Made by a program: the position numbers and the translations under genes. This document shows, in pieces, positions 26,770 through 35,825 of a stretch of 64,000 nt of DNA; positions within the stretch are counted from its first letter, which is position 1, and every line of letters begins with the position of its first letter. This stretch comes from Phocaeicola coprocola DSM 17136 (GTDB taxonomy: Bacteria > Bacteroidota > Bacteroidia > Bacteroidales > Bacteroidaceae): NCBI RefSeq assembly GCF_000154845.1, contig NZ_DS981509.1, forward strand, positions 62,001-126,000, in the 5' to 3' direction. Below the pieces are notes generated by a model. That model made no database searches. It saw only the letters and a list, made by a program, of their open reading frames with translations, and had not been told where the DNA came from.

Positions 26770-29077
26770 TTCAAGAAAAACTCTTCAAGCATTGTTTGAA
26801 GAAGAAAAATATGACTATATTTACATTCCACGCATCCAACGTGATTATGCACAAGGAAGAATTGACAAAGAAGCTACTGTAATTCGTGACAATATTCTCG
26901 ACGATGTGGCCTCTGGCAAGCCATTGTCATGGGGGATTGTTTTCGGTGTCTCTGAGGTGAGAAACATGATAGATGGAACAACCAAGAAATGTTTTATACC
27001 TATCGATGGACAGCAACGCCTTACTACGCTGTATCTTCTTTCTCTTTATGGTGAGAAGGTACACGGAATACCGTTCGGCTATTTACAGGGATTCAATTAC
27101 GAAACACGCAGTGCATCGCGTGACTTCCTGACTGCTATAGCCGAGTATTGGAAAGGTGAGAAAAATGAGACAGTTGACTTAAAGAAGCATATACTCAATC
27201 AAGGTTGGTTTTTGAACTATTGGATTCTTGACCCGACAGTCGGTGCAACTCTTAATATGTTAAATGCCATTGACTCCCGTTTCAGAAAAGCCCCAGGCGT
27301 ATTTCATAATCTTGATAGAATCAGCTTTGAATTCTTGGACCTTAAAAGTCTGGAACTCAATGAAACTCTGTATCTCAAGATGAATTCGCGTGGAAAGAAG
27401 TTGTCCCAATTTGACAAGATTAAGTCTGAAATTGATAAAATCCTGCCGGACGATATACAGGATTATGATTCCGAATTTTCGCTTTACGAAAAGGAAGATT
27501 CTTATCTGAAAGAACGTCAAGAACGTCATGAATGCCCCACATTTGCGGATAAATGGAGATATTGCTTGGACCGAGAATGGAGCAATCTTTTCTGGGATAG
27601 AAAAGCCCATAATTTCGACATTCCATTATTGGCATTTCTTTCTAATTGGCTTATCGCTCGTGCCGGAAAAGAATACCCATATTCAGACAATCTTCTAGGG
27701 TTGAACTACGATGATGGGAACTTCTTCTTGCCTTGGAAATATTTTGGGTACCTCTTAGACGCAAACAATGCAAAACGATACCTTGGGGAAATATCATCTT
27801 TGTTAAACAGACTTTATCATAATCGAAATAACGGGATAGTAAAAGAATTGATCTCTATTCCAAAATCATATCCTGAACGAGCATTTAAGTTTGGTTTGCT
27901 TTCTTACAGTGGTAACGATTATTCTTCCAATGAGTTTGCAGAATGGAAGCGATTCATACGCAACTATTCAGCGAATACGGTAAGTGACAAGGATACGTTC
28001 TATGCTTATGTTAATAGAATAAGGGAAGACTTTTCTGAACATTCTACTGAGATTCTTCCTTATTTGGCTTCTCTTAATAAGGAAAAGGTCAATGAGCAAA
28101 ATATGCAGCTTGCCGAAGAATACTTTAAGGCAACGGTCTTGCTAAATAACGAAGAGTTATCTGGAATTATCCGCCAGGCAGAAGAGCATCCCATACTCAA
28201 CGGACGTTTGCGACCGCTTCTGATTGATGGTGATAAGTTTAATGAGACTACATTACGCAAAATATGGGACAATTTCCGACATTGGTTTGGCGAAGACGGT
28301 AAAGCCTTAGAGTTCAAAGATGGAGATGAAGAATCGCTTAGAAAGCGTTCGGCTTTTGCACGTGCGTTTACAAAGTGTATCGTAAGGCAAAATCAACTGT
28401 TCAATGACTGGCGTGTGCTTGATTTTACTGCTGGTACGCTCAAAGATAGGCTCCAACGAGAGAGATTTAATCTTATTTTTCGTACCTGTCTTTTATCAGA
28501 ATCAGACAATCTTGATGACATTGAGGATTTGCCTTGTGAAAATTCCAATGAAATAGAGTTTATACAGGCCAAAGAAACGCTGCTTCAAGCTGGGATAATT
28601 GAAGGAATACTAAAATATGATGTTGGAAATCGTCTAAGGTTCAGATGGTATCACAACTCTTTATGTTTCTACCCTGAAAAAGGAAGAATTTCAGAAGATA
28701 GGATTGGAATTGACCGTGTGAATGATAATCCAGGTTGGGATCGTAACCGTAATCAGACACTGAAGTACTTGCAATCCCAATCATATATTATAGATGCGAC
28801 ACCTGTATCAGATGATGAATCTGTTGCTTTGTGGTGGGGAAACGACATCTGCTTCCATCGCTCTGACCATCCTGAGATAACGCTTTGCTGGACTTCTGAC
28901 TATAACCTTGGAATCATTAACAAAGAATACCAATGGATAAAACGTCGAGTTTTAGTTGAAGGTAAAAATCTTAATTTTATGTTTGGTACCGTCGGAAAGA
29001 ATGAATCAATAATTGAACGTGAAATCGGCACGTTAATTAAAGAGTATTTACAGGAACAAGAAAATATAAATGAGTAA
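26756..29077 (+). CDS. DUF262 domain-containing protein, long form without HNH
   Basis: A protein of about 773 residues. The N-terminal DUF262 domain has YIPRIQRDYAQGR (about 22-34) and FIPIDGQQRLTTLY (about 80-93). Its long remainder has no HNH or other nuclease motif that I can see, and ends in a winged-helix-like part (about 610-770). Start MGQNDSRK at 26756 overlaps the first DUF262 gene and leaves a short N-terminus before the domain. The pair probably forms one complex in which only the first subunit carries the nuclease. Three bases separate it from the WYL gene. Confidence 0.8.
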   Translation: MGQNDSRKTLQALFEEEKYDYIYIPRIQRDYAQGRIDKEATVIRDNILDDVASGKPLSWGIVFGVSEVRNMIDGTTKKCFIPIDGQQRLTTLYLLSLYGEKVHGIPFGYLQGFNYETRSASRDFLTAIAEYWKGEKNETVDLKKHILNQGWFLNYWILDPTVGATLNMLNAIDSRFRKAPGVFHNLDRISFEFLDLKSLELNETLYLKMNSRGKKLSQFDKIKSEIDKILPDDIQDYDSEFSLYEKEDSYLKERQERHECPTFADKWRYCLDREWSNLFWDRKAHNFDIPLLAFLSNWLIARAGKEYPYSDNLLGLNYDDGNFFLPWKYFGYLLDANNAKRYLGEISSLLNRLYHNRNNGIVKELISIPKSYPERAFKFGLLSYSGNDYSSNEFAEWKRFIRNYSANTVSDKDTFYAYVNRIREDFSEHSTEILPYLASLNKEKVNEQNMQLAEEYFKATVLLNNEELSGIIRQAEEHPILNGRLRPLLIDGDKFNETTLRKIWDNFRHWFGEDGKALEFKDGDEESLRKRSAFARAFTKCIVRQNQLFNDWRVLDFTAGTLKDRLQRERFNLIFRTCLLSESDNLDDIEDLPCENSNEIEFIQAKETLLQAGIIEGILKYDVGNRLRFRWYHNSLCFYPEKGRISEDRIGIDRVNDNPGWDRNRNQTLKYLQSQSYIIDATPVSDDESVALWWGNDICFHRSDHPEITLCWTSDYNLGIINKEYQWIKRRVLVEGKNLNFMFGTVGKNESIIEREIGTLIKEYLQEQENINE

Positions 29078-29080
29078 ATT

Positions 29081-30016
29081 ATGGCAGCATCAGAATTATT
29101 CAACCGTTATATTTGGCTTGTTGATTTGATTTTTAGCTCAGGTGGGATTACACGAGAGGAAATCAGTAGTAGATGGTCTCGTAGTTCACTTAATTATAAT
29201 AATGAACCTGAAATTCCTGAGAGGACATTCCATCGCCATAAAGATGCTATTAAGGAACTCTTTGATATTGATATTGTATGTGACCGTTCAGCAGGAAAAG
29301 TTTATAAAATAGCCAATAGTGATGACATTAGAAAAGGAGGAGTCAGAACATGGCTTATCAATACGTTTGCGGTAAATAATCTTATAAATGAGAGCCATCA
29401 AATAAAGCAACGTATTTTGTTTGAACAGATTCCTTCTGGTCAGCGATTTCTTACGCCTATTATTGAGGCTATGAGAGACAATCACACATTAACAGTTACG
29501 TATCAAAGTTTTCATCGAGATCGACCTTCAACTTTTGAGGTGGAACCTTATTGTGTCAAGGTATTCAAACAGCGATGGTATCTTCTTGCGCGAAGTACAT
29601 ATAACGGAGATATTCGTATTTATGGGCTTGATAGAATCCTTTCTATTGAACAGAACGATAATACATTCAACCTCCCAAAAGGATTTGATGCTGAGAGTTA
29701 CTTTGATGATGTGATTGGTATCATTATTGGATCAGACGATAAGTTAGAGACAATTGAAATAGAAGTTTCAAATGGTCAGCAGAACTATTTTCGCTCGCTT
29801 CCACTTCATCACACACAGCAAGAAACATCCAAAGGAGAATACTCATCTACATTTACTTTTTTCTTGCGACCAACTTTCGACTTTATACAGGAACTATTGA
29901 GGTACGGGAGTGATGTTGAAGTAATCCGACCACTTGAGCTTCGTAAGCAGTTTGCAAAGATAGCCAAAGATATGAATGAACTTTATAGTGATGATGGTTC
30001 TAAAAAGGTGTTATAA
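29081..30016 (+). CDS. WYL-domain transcriptional regulator
   Basis: A 311-residue protein with an N-terminal winged helix (about 1-75: ITREEISSRWSRSS, PERTFHRHKDAI), a WYL domain (about 130-200) with the namesake run in QRWYLLAR (about 166-173), and a C-terminal WCX-like extension. WYL proteins sense nucleic-acid or nucleotide ligands and commonly repress phage-defence operons (known for BrxR/CapW). It is last in the DUF262 operon, and the shared palindromes before this operon and the next transcript are its most likely binding sites. Confidence 0.85.
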   Translation: MAASELFNRYIWLVDLIFSSGGITREEISSRWSRSSLNYNNEPEIPERTFHRHKDAIKELFDIDIVCDRSAGKVYKIANSDDIRKGGVRTWLINTFAVNNLINESHQIKQRILFEQIPSGQRFLTPIIEAMRDNHTLTVTYQSFHRDRPSTFEVEPYCVKVFKQRWYLLARSTYNGDIRIYGLDRILSIEQNDNTFNLPKGFDAESYFDDVIGIIIGSDDKLETIEIEVSNGQQNYFRSLPLHHTQQETSKGEYSSTFTFFLRPTFDFIQELLRYGSDVEVIRPLELRKQFAKIAKDMNELYSDDGSKKVL

Positions 30017-30046
30017 TGTAACGTTTAGTTAATTGTAGGCGGACAG

Positions 30047-30080
30047 AATCCCGGTATTAGAGAAAATATCGGGATTTTTT
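30047..30080 (+). terminator. Terminator after the WYL gene
   Basis: AATCCCGGTATT pairs with AATATCGGGATT (one mismatch), followed by TTTTT. It separates the two transcription units of the cluster. Confidence 0.65.
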
Positions 30081-30095
30081 GAAAAAATAATTTAT

Positions 30096-30114
30096 ACTGC
30101 CGCATAATGGCAGT
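30096..30114. promoter_or_regulatory. 19-bp palindromic operator, copy B
   Basis: ACTGCC-GCATAAT-GGCAGT is a perfect palindrome with a 7-base centre. It ends nine bases before the -7 box, exactly as copy A does, and shares ACTGCCG and the following CTTTGCAT at identical spacing (24 bases between). Confidence 0.6.
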
Positions 30115-30123
30115 TTTGTAAAC

Positions 30124-30131
30124 TACCTTTG
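30124..30131 (+). promoter_or_regulatory. -7 box of the second unit (TACCTTTG)
   Basis: TAnnTTTG match, 29 bases before the next ATG, directly behind operator copy B. Confidence 0.6.
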
Positions 30132-30160
30132 CATCAACAAAACAATTAAAGCTATTAAGT

Positions 30161-30673
30161 ATGGGACAAATTACAAACAATGAATTCCTATCGTCTGTGC
30201 TAAATGCAGAGGTTTGGAAAAAAGTTTCAGACGAAAGCCTGAGCATGGAGATGATTGAGAAGTTTCAGGACAAGCTCGATTGGGAAACGCTGTCACAGAA
30301 CCGCAATATTCTGTGGACAACAGCAGGTATTGCCAAATTTGCTGGCAAGATTAACTGGTCTGATTTTTCGCAGTACTGTAATGCGAACATTCTTACTGAG
30401 GAAAATCTTCACAAGTTTAAGGAGAAGTGGAACTGGAAAACTCTTTCGTCTCGCGATGAAATCTACAACAACTGGACACTACTTGACAAGTTTGTTGACA
30501 TGATGGACTGGGCTGACATCATAGATAATTGGGACATTGAGCGTGCAGAGGAGTTCATAGAACGCTACCAGCAGTACATTCCTCTCAATAAGTTCCAGAC
30601 CTCACGACTATGGGATAAACTCGTCGAGGTCAAGGCGGAGCGACTTCTCAAGGAAACGATTTACTCAATCTAA
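30161..30673 (+). CDS. Tryptophan-repeat protein of unknown function
   Basis: A 170-residue acidic cytosolic protein made of about four degenerate repeats of 23-26 residues with pattern KF-x2-K-x2-W-x2-L/F-S. Visible copies are EKFQDKLDWETLSQN, AKFAGKINWSDFSQY, HKFKEKWNWKTLSSR and DKFVDMMDWADIIDN. No known catalytic motif. I do not recognise the family. It is the first gene behind operator copy B, which suggests a core role, perhaps as a helical-repeat adaptor or sensor. Confidence 0.7.
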   Translation: MGQITNNEFLSSVLNAEVWKKVSDESLSMEMIEKFQDKLDWETLSQNRNILWTTAGIAKFAGKINWSDFSQYCNANILTEENLHKFKEKWNWKTLSSRDEIYNNWTLLDKFVDMMDWADIIDNWDIERAEEFIERYQQYIPLNKFQTSRLWDKLVEVKAERLLKETIYSI

Positions 30674-30695
30674 TAAACTACTAAACTACAACAGT

Positions 30696-30920
30696 ATGCC
30701 ACTTTGGAAATTCACAACAAAGAACAAGCGTCAGTGCAATGGCGTGTTCGTCGAGAGAGGAATGACCGTTGAAGTCGTCACACCTACAACATCTAATCCC
30801 CTACACAACCCACAGGGGCGAGAACAGATTGCTGCCGCTTTCATGACAAAGTATGGTGTGGATATGAAGAAAGCGCAAATGCTCACTTCTAGTTATTTGG
30901 ACTACACGATGTCGAAGTAG
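30696..30920 (+). CDS. Small DUF6140-like protein
   Basis: A 74-residue protein (MPLWKFTTKNKRQCNGVFVERGMTVEV at the start, in part, then TSNPL and AFMTKYGVDMKKA). The pattern resembles the DUF6140 family of small Bacteroidales proteins found beside phage and mobile genes. No activity is known. It is 22 bases behind the repeat protein and surely co-transcribed. A hairpin (about 30948-30975, GGAATCA and TGATTCC arms) lies before the next gene. Confidence 0.6.
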   Translation: MPLWKFTTKNKRQCNGVFVERGMTVEVVTPTTSNPLHNPQGREQIAAAFMTKYGVDMKKAQMLTSSYLDYTMSK

Positions 30921-30998
30921 AAGCTAACAACTTTTATCATTAACAGGGGAATCATGATGCAACTATCGTGATTCCTCTATAAAATTATAACAAGAATT

Positions 30999-31520
30999 AT
31001 GAAGAAAATAATAGCTGTTGGAAACGCTGGTGGTAATATCGCTGATTCTATAAGAAAACAAGGAATTGGTGTTAGAGATGCCGAGTTCGTCTATTATGAT
31101 ACTGATACGGAATCCCTCTACAAACATGGTAAAAAGGAAGATACACATATCTTACTACCCAAAGAAGCAAATGCAGAAGAGCATTTTGACGCTAGTCTCA
31201 ATGGCGTTGACACTCTAATTATAACTGCTGGACTCGGAGGTAATACAGGTAGCATTTATGCACCTTGTATCGCATGGTCTAGTGAAGATATGAATGTGGA
31301 GAATGTAATAGCTTTTGTCTCGATGCCGTTCACGCTTGAAGGTGAAGACAAACGTGCTATTGCTATGGAAAGTCTTGAAAACTTAAAAAATCTCTGTGAT
31401 GAAGTCATTGTTCAGGAGAATGATAAACTTGATGGAGAACTTGGCATTACCGATATGGATGCTGACCTCTGCTACAAATATGCAGAGATGTCTAAAAGAC
31501 AGAAGAGTAATCAAAAATAA
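30999..31520 (+). CDS. Minimal FtsZ/tubulin-like GTP-binding protein
   Basis: A 173-residue protein that follows the FtsZ nucleotide-binding domain in order: T1-like IAVGNAGGN (5-13), YYDTDTESL (32-40, as FtsZ AVNTDAQAL), the tubulin signature loop TAGLGGNTGS (76-85, as TAGMGGGTGTG), VSMPFTLEGEDKRAIAMESLENL (107-129, as VTKPFSFEGKKR...) and DEVIVQENDKL (134-144, as DSLIVIPNDKL). It ends where FtsZ's core helix would lead to the T7 loop, so T7 and the whole C-terminal domain are absent. Genuine division FtsZ is about 400 residues. Homology is by motif order read by eye. Confidence 0.75.
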   Translation: MKKIIAVGNAGGNIADSIRKQGIGVRDAEFVYYDTDTESLYKHGKKEDTHILLPKEANAEEHFDASLNGVDTLIITAGLGGNTGSIYAPCIAWSSEDMNVENVIAFVSMPFTLEGEDKRAIAMESLENLKNLCDEVIVQENDKLDGELGITDMDADLCYKYAEMSKRQKSNQK

Positions 31521-31615
31521 ACCATCATAAAATGTCAGATTAATGCTGTATTTTCGTCCAAGATAAGTCTTAGATAGGTTGTATACTGAATTTACCCCCC
31601 TAGTACTGAATAGAT

Positions 31616-32872
31616 ATGAAAACTATAGAAGGATATGACGTGAAGATTTTCACGGATAACATTGAAGAACGCGCATTGGAGCAAGTCAGAGGTTTGCTTT
31701 CCATTGGCGTGTTTTCTGACAAGAAGATACGTATTATGCCGGACGTTCATGCTGGTGCGGGCTGTGTCATCGGGTTCACGGGTAATCTTGGTGACAAGGT
31801 TATCCCGAACATCGTGGGCGTGGACATCGGCTGTGGTATGCGTGTACTTGAATTTGGGAAAATAACAGATATAGATTTCCATGCGTTTCATGAGTTTATC
31901 CATAGCAATGTGCCTTCCGGTATGATTGTGCGTGAAGACCGCTTTGGTTTCCGTCCTCTTGTGGGTGAAGAGATGGACATTTATCGTGAAGCAAAGCAGA
32001 TAGTGACAGAAATGCGTTGCTATCGCTCACTGAAAGATAGTAGCCGTATCTATAAAGCTATCGGTTCGCTCGGTGGTGGCAACCATTTCATCGAGCTGGA
32101 TAGAGATGATGACGGTAACGTGTATCTTGTTATCCATACGGGTAGTCGGAATCTTGGCAAACAGGTGGCGGAGATTTACCAGGCAGCAGCAGTTCACCAC
32201 ATGACGGAAGGCTATGACGAGTTTGAGGACTTAATTAAACGTACTATAGAGGAGTACAAGGCTGCCGACCGTAGGGCGGAACTTCAGTCTGTCATTAAGA
32301 GAATGCGAAAGGAACATAAAGAAGCCGAGCCGAAACTTCCTGCGGATCTCTGTTATTTAGAACATCAGGCTAGAGAAGATTATCTTCACGACATGCGTCT
32401 TTGCCAAAAGTGGGCAGTACTTAACCGAAAACTCATCTCCATACTGCTCCTTAAATTCTTCCCGGATGTAGAGGTTTTGGAGGAGTTTGAGAGCATACAC
32501 AACTATATCAGTGATGACAACATGGTGCGCAAGGGTGCCATATCTTCCGCCGAAGGTGAACGCTGTATTATCCCGTTGAATATGCGAGACGGTTCTTTAC
32601 TATGCACAGGTAAGGGCAATCCGGATTGGAATTGTTCTGCACCTCATGGTGCCGGTCGTGTGCTCAGTCGTACACAAGCTTATGAGCAAATCAAGATGGA
32701 AGACTTCGAGGAATCCATGAAGGGAATTTACTCTGAGAGCGTAAACGACTTCACCCGTGACGAATCTCCCATGGTTTATAAACCAGCCGAAGAGATAATT
32801 GCCAACATTGCAGACACGGTCTGTATTAACAATATCGTTCGACCTATTTTTAACTTTAAGGCATGTAAATAA
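31616..32872 (+). CDS. rtcB: RtcB-family RNA ligase
   Basis: A 418-residue RtcB homologue. It has the metal-binding motifs MPDVHAGAGCVIG (about 40-52), VGVDIGCGM (about 67-75, the conserved Asp and Cys), GSLGGGNHFIEL (about 150-161), HTGSRNLG (about 174-181), the ESIHNYIS segment and the guanylylated histidine in PHGAGR (about 345-350). RtcB joins RNA with 2',3'-cyclic phosphate or 3'-phosphate to 5'-OH using GTP, and repairs cleaved tRNA or rRNA. It lies between a tubulin-like gene and a DUF6557-like gene; its start follows a 95-base gap. Confidence 0.92.
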   Translation: MKTIEGYDVKIFTDNIEERALEQVRGLLSIGVFSDKKIRIMPDVHAGAGCVIGFTGNLGDKVIPNIVGVDIGCGMRVLEFGKITDIDFHAFHEFIHSNVPSGMIVREDRFGFRPLVGEEMDIYREAKQIVTEMRCYRSLKDSSRIYKAIGSLGGGNHFIELDRDDDGNVYLVIHTGSRNLGKQVAEIYQAAAVHHMTEGYDEFEDLIKRTIEEYKAADRRAELQSVIKRMRKEHKEAEPKLPADLCYLEHQAREDYLHDMRLCQKWAVLNRKLISILLLKFFPDVEVLEEFESIHNYISDDNMVRKGAISSAEGERCIIPLNMRDGSLLCTGKGNPDWNCSAPHGAGRVLSRTQAYEQIKMEDFEESMKGIYSESVNDFTRDESPMVYKPAEEIIANIADTVCINNIVRPIFNFKACK

Positions 32873-33419
32873 TATGCATGAAGCCAAGACATATAGACAA
32901 TACATAGAACAGACACCTTTCGAGAGTGTTTGGGGTGTTTTACGAGTTCAGTATGGTGAGACAGAAGATGTTAGGCAATCCTATATTGACTTATGCGAGG
33001 AACTTAAAACTTTACCCCCGTCTCCTAAATGTAAACCTATTCAAATTAAAAGCGTATATAACTCTCAAAGAGAAACGGAATCAGAGAAGTTTTTATATTT
33101 GAACGTATTTCATGTTTGTTATCGTCAAGAAGCACTAATAGACCAAATTGTCAAAATCGAATCTACTATAGAAGTTAAGGACGAGGAAGTTCTTGCTTTA
33201 ATACTGTATATGTCAACTTTGCATGGTTTTGAAACCGGTAAGCAAGCTGATAAGGCAATGGGTAACTGGTTGAAATCTTTGAAGGATGACGAGAAGAATT
33301 CTATTCCGCTATCGACAGAAAAGGATAAGGCAGAGTCCAAAAGTATAGAAAGAAAAAGACACTATTTTTGGAAATATACCATCGGCAATGACTATGCATA
33401 CGATTGGAGTTTTATTCTT

Positions 33420-35013
33420 CCTTAATTCCGCAACATAATTGATAATTATTTTTATAAGTTCCTGAGCAACATTTTGTTGCCCAGGTTTTTGCCATGTCAG
33501 CGTTTTCACTTACCTTAGTGTTGCGAATCCAAAGACAAAGAAAACCGCAACAGGCATGGCAAAGGTAGCAATAAAATCCGAAAGACTCACTCCTTTTGGA
33601 GGCATATTTCCAATCATGGAGCAATTTACCTCCCTTCTCTCCTCTACAATTGACTCAACACTTGGGTTGAGATGCAAACTCTATGGTTATCAATACAGCG
33701 AAATCATCCGCTCCCTCCTATGCGTTTACTTCTGCGGCGGTTCTTGCGTTGAGGATGTCACCGCCCACTTAATGAGTCATCTTTCCCTTCACCCCACACT
33801 CCGCACCTGTAGCGCCGACACCATCCTTAGGGCAATAAACGAACTGACCCGGGAAAACATCTCATACACGTCTGATGCCGGAAAGTCCTATGATTTCAAT
33901 ACGGCAGACACACTCAACACATTGCTCCTGAATTGCCTGTTGTCCACAGGGCAGTTGAAAGAGGGCGGGGAGTATGACGTTGACTTTGACCACCAGTTCA
34001 TTGAGGCGGAGAAGTACGATGCAAAGCCCACGTACAAGAAATTTCTTGGTTACAGGTCCGGTGTGGCCGTTATCGGCGACATGATTGTCGGCATAGAGAA
34101 CAGCGACGGCAACACCAATGTACGCTTTCACCAGAAGGACACGCTAAAGAGGATTTTGGAGAGACTTGAAGAGAAGAAGCTGACAGTCAAACGCTTCAGG
34201 GCCGACTGCGGCTCATGCTCTGAAGACATTGTGGATGAGGTCAGGAAGCATTGCAGGACATTCTACATACGCGCCAACCGCTGCTGCTCGCTCTATGATG
34301 ACATCTTCGCGCTCAGAGGGTGGAAGAAGGAAGAGATAAACGGCATCGTGTTTGAGTTGAACTCCATTCTCGTTGAGAAGTGGAAGGGCAAACCGTATCG
34401 CCTGGTAATCCAGAGACAGAGACGCATGGGCAGTGGACCGGACCTGTGGGAGGGGGAATATACATACCGCTGCATCCTGACCAACGATTACGAATCATCC
34501 ATGAGGGACATCGTGGAGTTCTATAACATGCGCGGTGGCAAGGAACGCGTCTTTGATGACATGAACAATGGGTTTGGATGGGACAGACTGCCTAAATCCT
34601 TCATGGCGGAAAATACCGTGTTCCTGCTCCTGACGGCACTGATACGCAATTTCTACAAGGCCATCATGCAAAGGATTGAAGTGAAGAAGTTCGGGCTCAA
34701 GGAAACCAGCCGTATCAAGACGTTTGTCTTCAAATTCATTTCAGTACCTGCCAAGTGGATTAAGACCGCAAGGCAATGTGTGCTGAATATCTACACCGAC
34801 AACCATGCATATGCAGAAGCCTTCAAAACTTCTTCCGGATGATTTACATCACTTGATGGCCACTGATTGCGTATTGCCTCAAGTCGCTTTATGGGGTAAG
34901 GGGATGGTATGCGCATTGAAACGGACGCGAGGACTTAATGGTTATCTTACGAATCAAAAGTCCATTTCTCTTTATGTAGGTAGCACTTCGGGAATGGAGT
35001 TGCGGATTTAAGG
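33420..35013 (+). mobile_element. IS1380-family insertion sequence (IS612-IS615/IS942 type), complete
   Basis: A 1594-bp element. Its left end is CCTTAATTCCGCAAC; the right end GTTGCGGATTTAAGG is the inverted copy with one mismatch. A 5-bp target repeat TTCTT lies on both sides (33415-33419 and 35014-35018). Size and ends match the Bacteroides IS612-IS615/IS942 group, which is known for switching on neighbouring resistance genes. Here it interrupts the DUF6557-like gene and may lower or re-drive the two genes behind it. Confidence 0.93.
33556..34842 (+). CDS. IS1380-family transposase
   Basis: A 428-residue DDE transposase. Typical features are LTPFGGIFPIMEQF at the start, DVDFDHQFIEAEKYD (about 137-151, first Asp), RFRADCGSCSED (about 214-225, second Asp) and YNMRGGKERVFDDMNNGFGWDRLP (about 322-345) with the glutamate. 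The frame is intact. Confidence 0.93.
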   Translation: MAKVAIKSERLTPFGGIFPIMEQFTSLLSSTIDSTLGLRCKLYGYQYSEIIRSLLCVYFCGGSCVEDVTAHLMSHLSLHPTLRTCSADTILRAINELTRENISYTSDAGKSYDFNTADTLNTLLLNCLLSTGQLKEGGEYDVDFDHQFIEAEKYDAKPTYKKFLGYRSGVAVIGDMIVGIENSDGNTNVRFHQKDTLKRILERLEEKKLTVKRFRADCGSCSEDIVDEVRKHCRTFYIRANRCCSLYDDIFALRGWKKEEINGIVFELNSILVEKWKGKPYRLVIQRQRRMGSGPDLWEGEYTYRCILTNDYESSMRDIVEFYNMRGGKERVFDDMNNGFGWDRLPKSFMAENTVFLLLTALIRNFYKAIMQRIEVKKFGLKETSRIKTFVFKFISVPAKWIKTARQCVLNIYTDNHAYAEAFKTSSG

Positions 35014-35331
35014 TTCTTCAAATTCTGGAACGTAAGATAGAATACAATATCGGTTACTGGTATTATCATCAACGATATGTTGGATGGGATAAAGATGTAG
35101 CACGAATGGAATTGTGCTGTCAACTAATTGACATTGTTGTTGATGAGTCTTATCGGAAAATTCCCATTGTGAATTACAAAAACGCATATCGTTTCAATAA
35201 GGAGTTTGAGTTGTCGGATGATAAAGATATTATGAATCTTCATAAACTTCGTAAGAAAAAGGCATTCCACCTTATTTTTAAGTTACTGGATAAAGAGATG
35301 TGTAGATGGTGGGATTAAAATTTGTAATAAT

Positions 35332-35823
35332 ATGACCGATTTCGCAGCAATAGATTTTGAAACGGCTAACCAATGTCGTTCAAGTGTGTGCAGTGTAGGG
35401 GTTGTTATCGTTCACGATGGCATGATTGTAGATAGATTTTACAGTCTTATTCAACCGACACCAAACTACTACACTCATTGGACTACTGAGATTCATGGTT
35501 TAACACACAATGATACGGATAATGCTCCTATCTTTCCAGAAGTTTGGAAGCAAATAAATCCACTCATAAAAGGGTTGCCACTTGTGGCTCATAACAGCCC
35601 TTTTGATGAAGGATGTCTCCGCTCTGTATTTAAAACATACGAGATGGAATACCCCGAATATCCTTTTTATTGTACCTTAAAAGCTTCGCGTAAACTCCAA
35701 CCGGAATTGCCCAATCACCGTCTTGACACAGTCGCTGAGACTTGTAATTTCAATCTTACTAATCACCACAATGCTATTGCTGATGCAGAAGCCTGTGCTG
35801 CCATAGCATTAAAACTTTTGTAG
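35332..35823 (+). CDS. DEDDh 3'-5' exonuclease (DnaQ-like)
   Basis: A 163-residue single-domain exonuclease. ExoI motif FAAIDFETAN (4-13, with Asp and Glu), ExoII VAHNSPFDEGCL (about 85-96) and ExoIII HHNAIADAEACAA (about 142-154, the His five residues before the Asp) are all present, so the four acidic residues and the histidine look intact. Such domains remove nucleotides from DNA or RNA 3' ends, which here could trim ends before or against RtcB ligation. It begins 13 bases after the DUF6557-like stop and ends two bases before the second tubulin-like gene. Confidence 0.88.
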   Translation: MTDFAAIDFETANQCRSSVCSVGVVIVHDGMIVDRFYSLIQPTPNYYTHWTTEIHGLTHNDTDNAPIFPEVWKQINPLIKGLPLVAHNSPFDEGCLRSVFKTYEMEYPEYPFYCTLKASRKLQPELPNHRLDTVAETCNFNLTNHHNAIADAEACAAIALKLL

Positions 35824-35825
35824 CA

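Larger units (their letters stand above)
32874..35318 (+). pseudogene. DUF6557-like protein, interrupted by an IS1380-family element
   Basis: The gene lies in two pieces, 32874-33419 and 35019-35318. Removing the element and one 5-bp target copy restores a continuous frame of about 281 residues, reading YAYDWSFIL-QILERKIEYNIGYWYYHQRYVGWD across the join and ending KEMCRWWD. The N-terminal part (FESVWGVLRVQYGE..., EELKTLPP) resembles the DUF6557 family. The start lies one base after the rtcB stop, so the two were coupled. As it stands, the 5' piece ends with a proline and a stop supplied by the element. Function unknown. Confidence 0.8.

Noticed and set aside
34805-35011. A 68-codon frame after the IS1380 transposase
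   Set aside because: It starts inside the transposase gene and ends in the element's inverted repeat, so it is non-coding end sequence.
35106-35318. A separate 70-codon gene
   Set aside because: It is the 3' part of the DUF6557-like gene; the frame continues upstream to the target repeat of the element.
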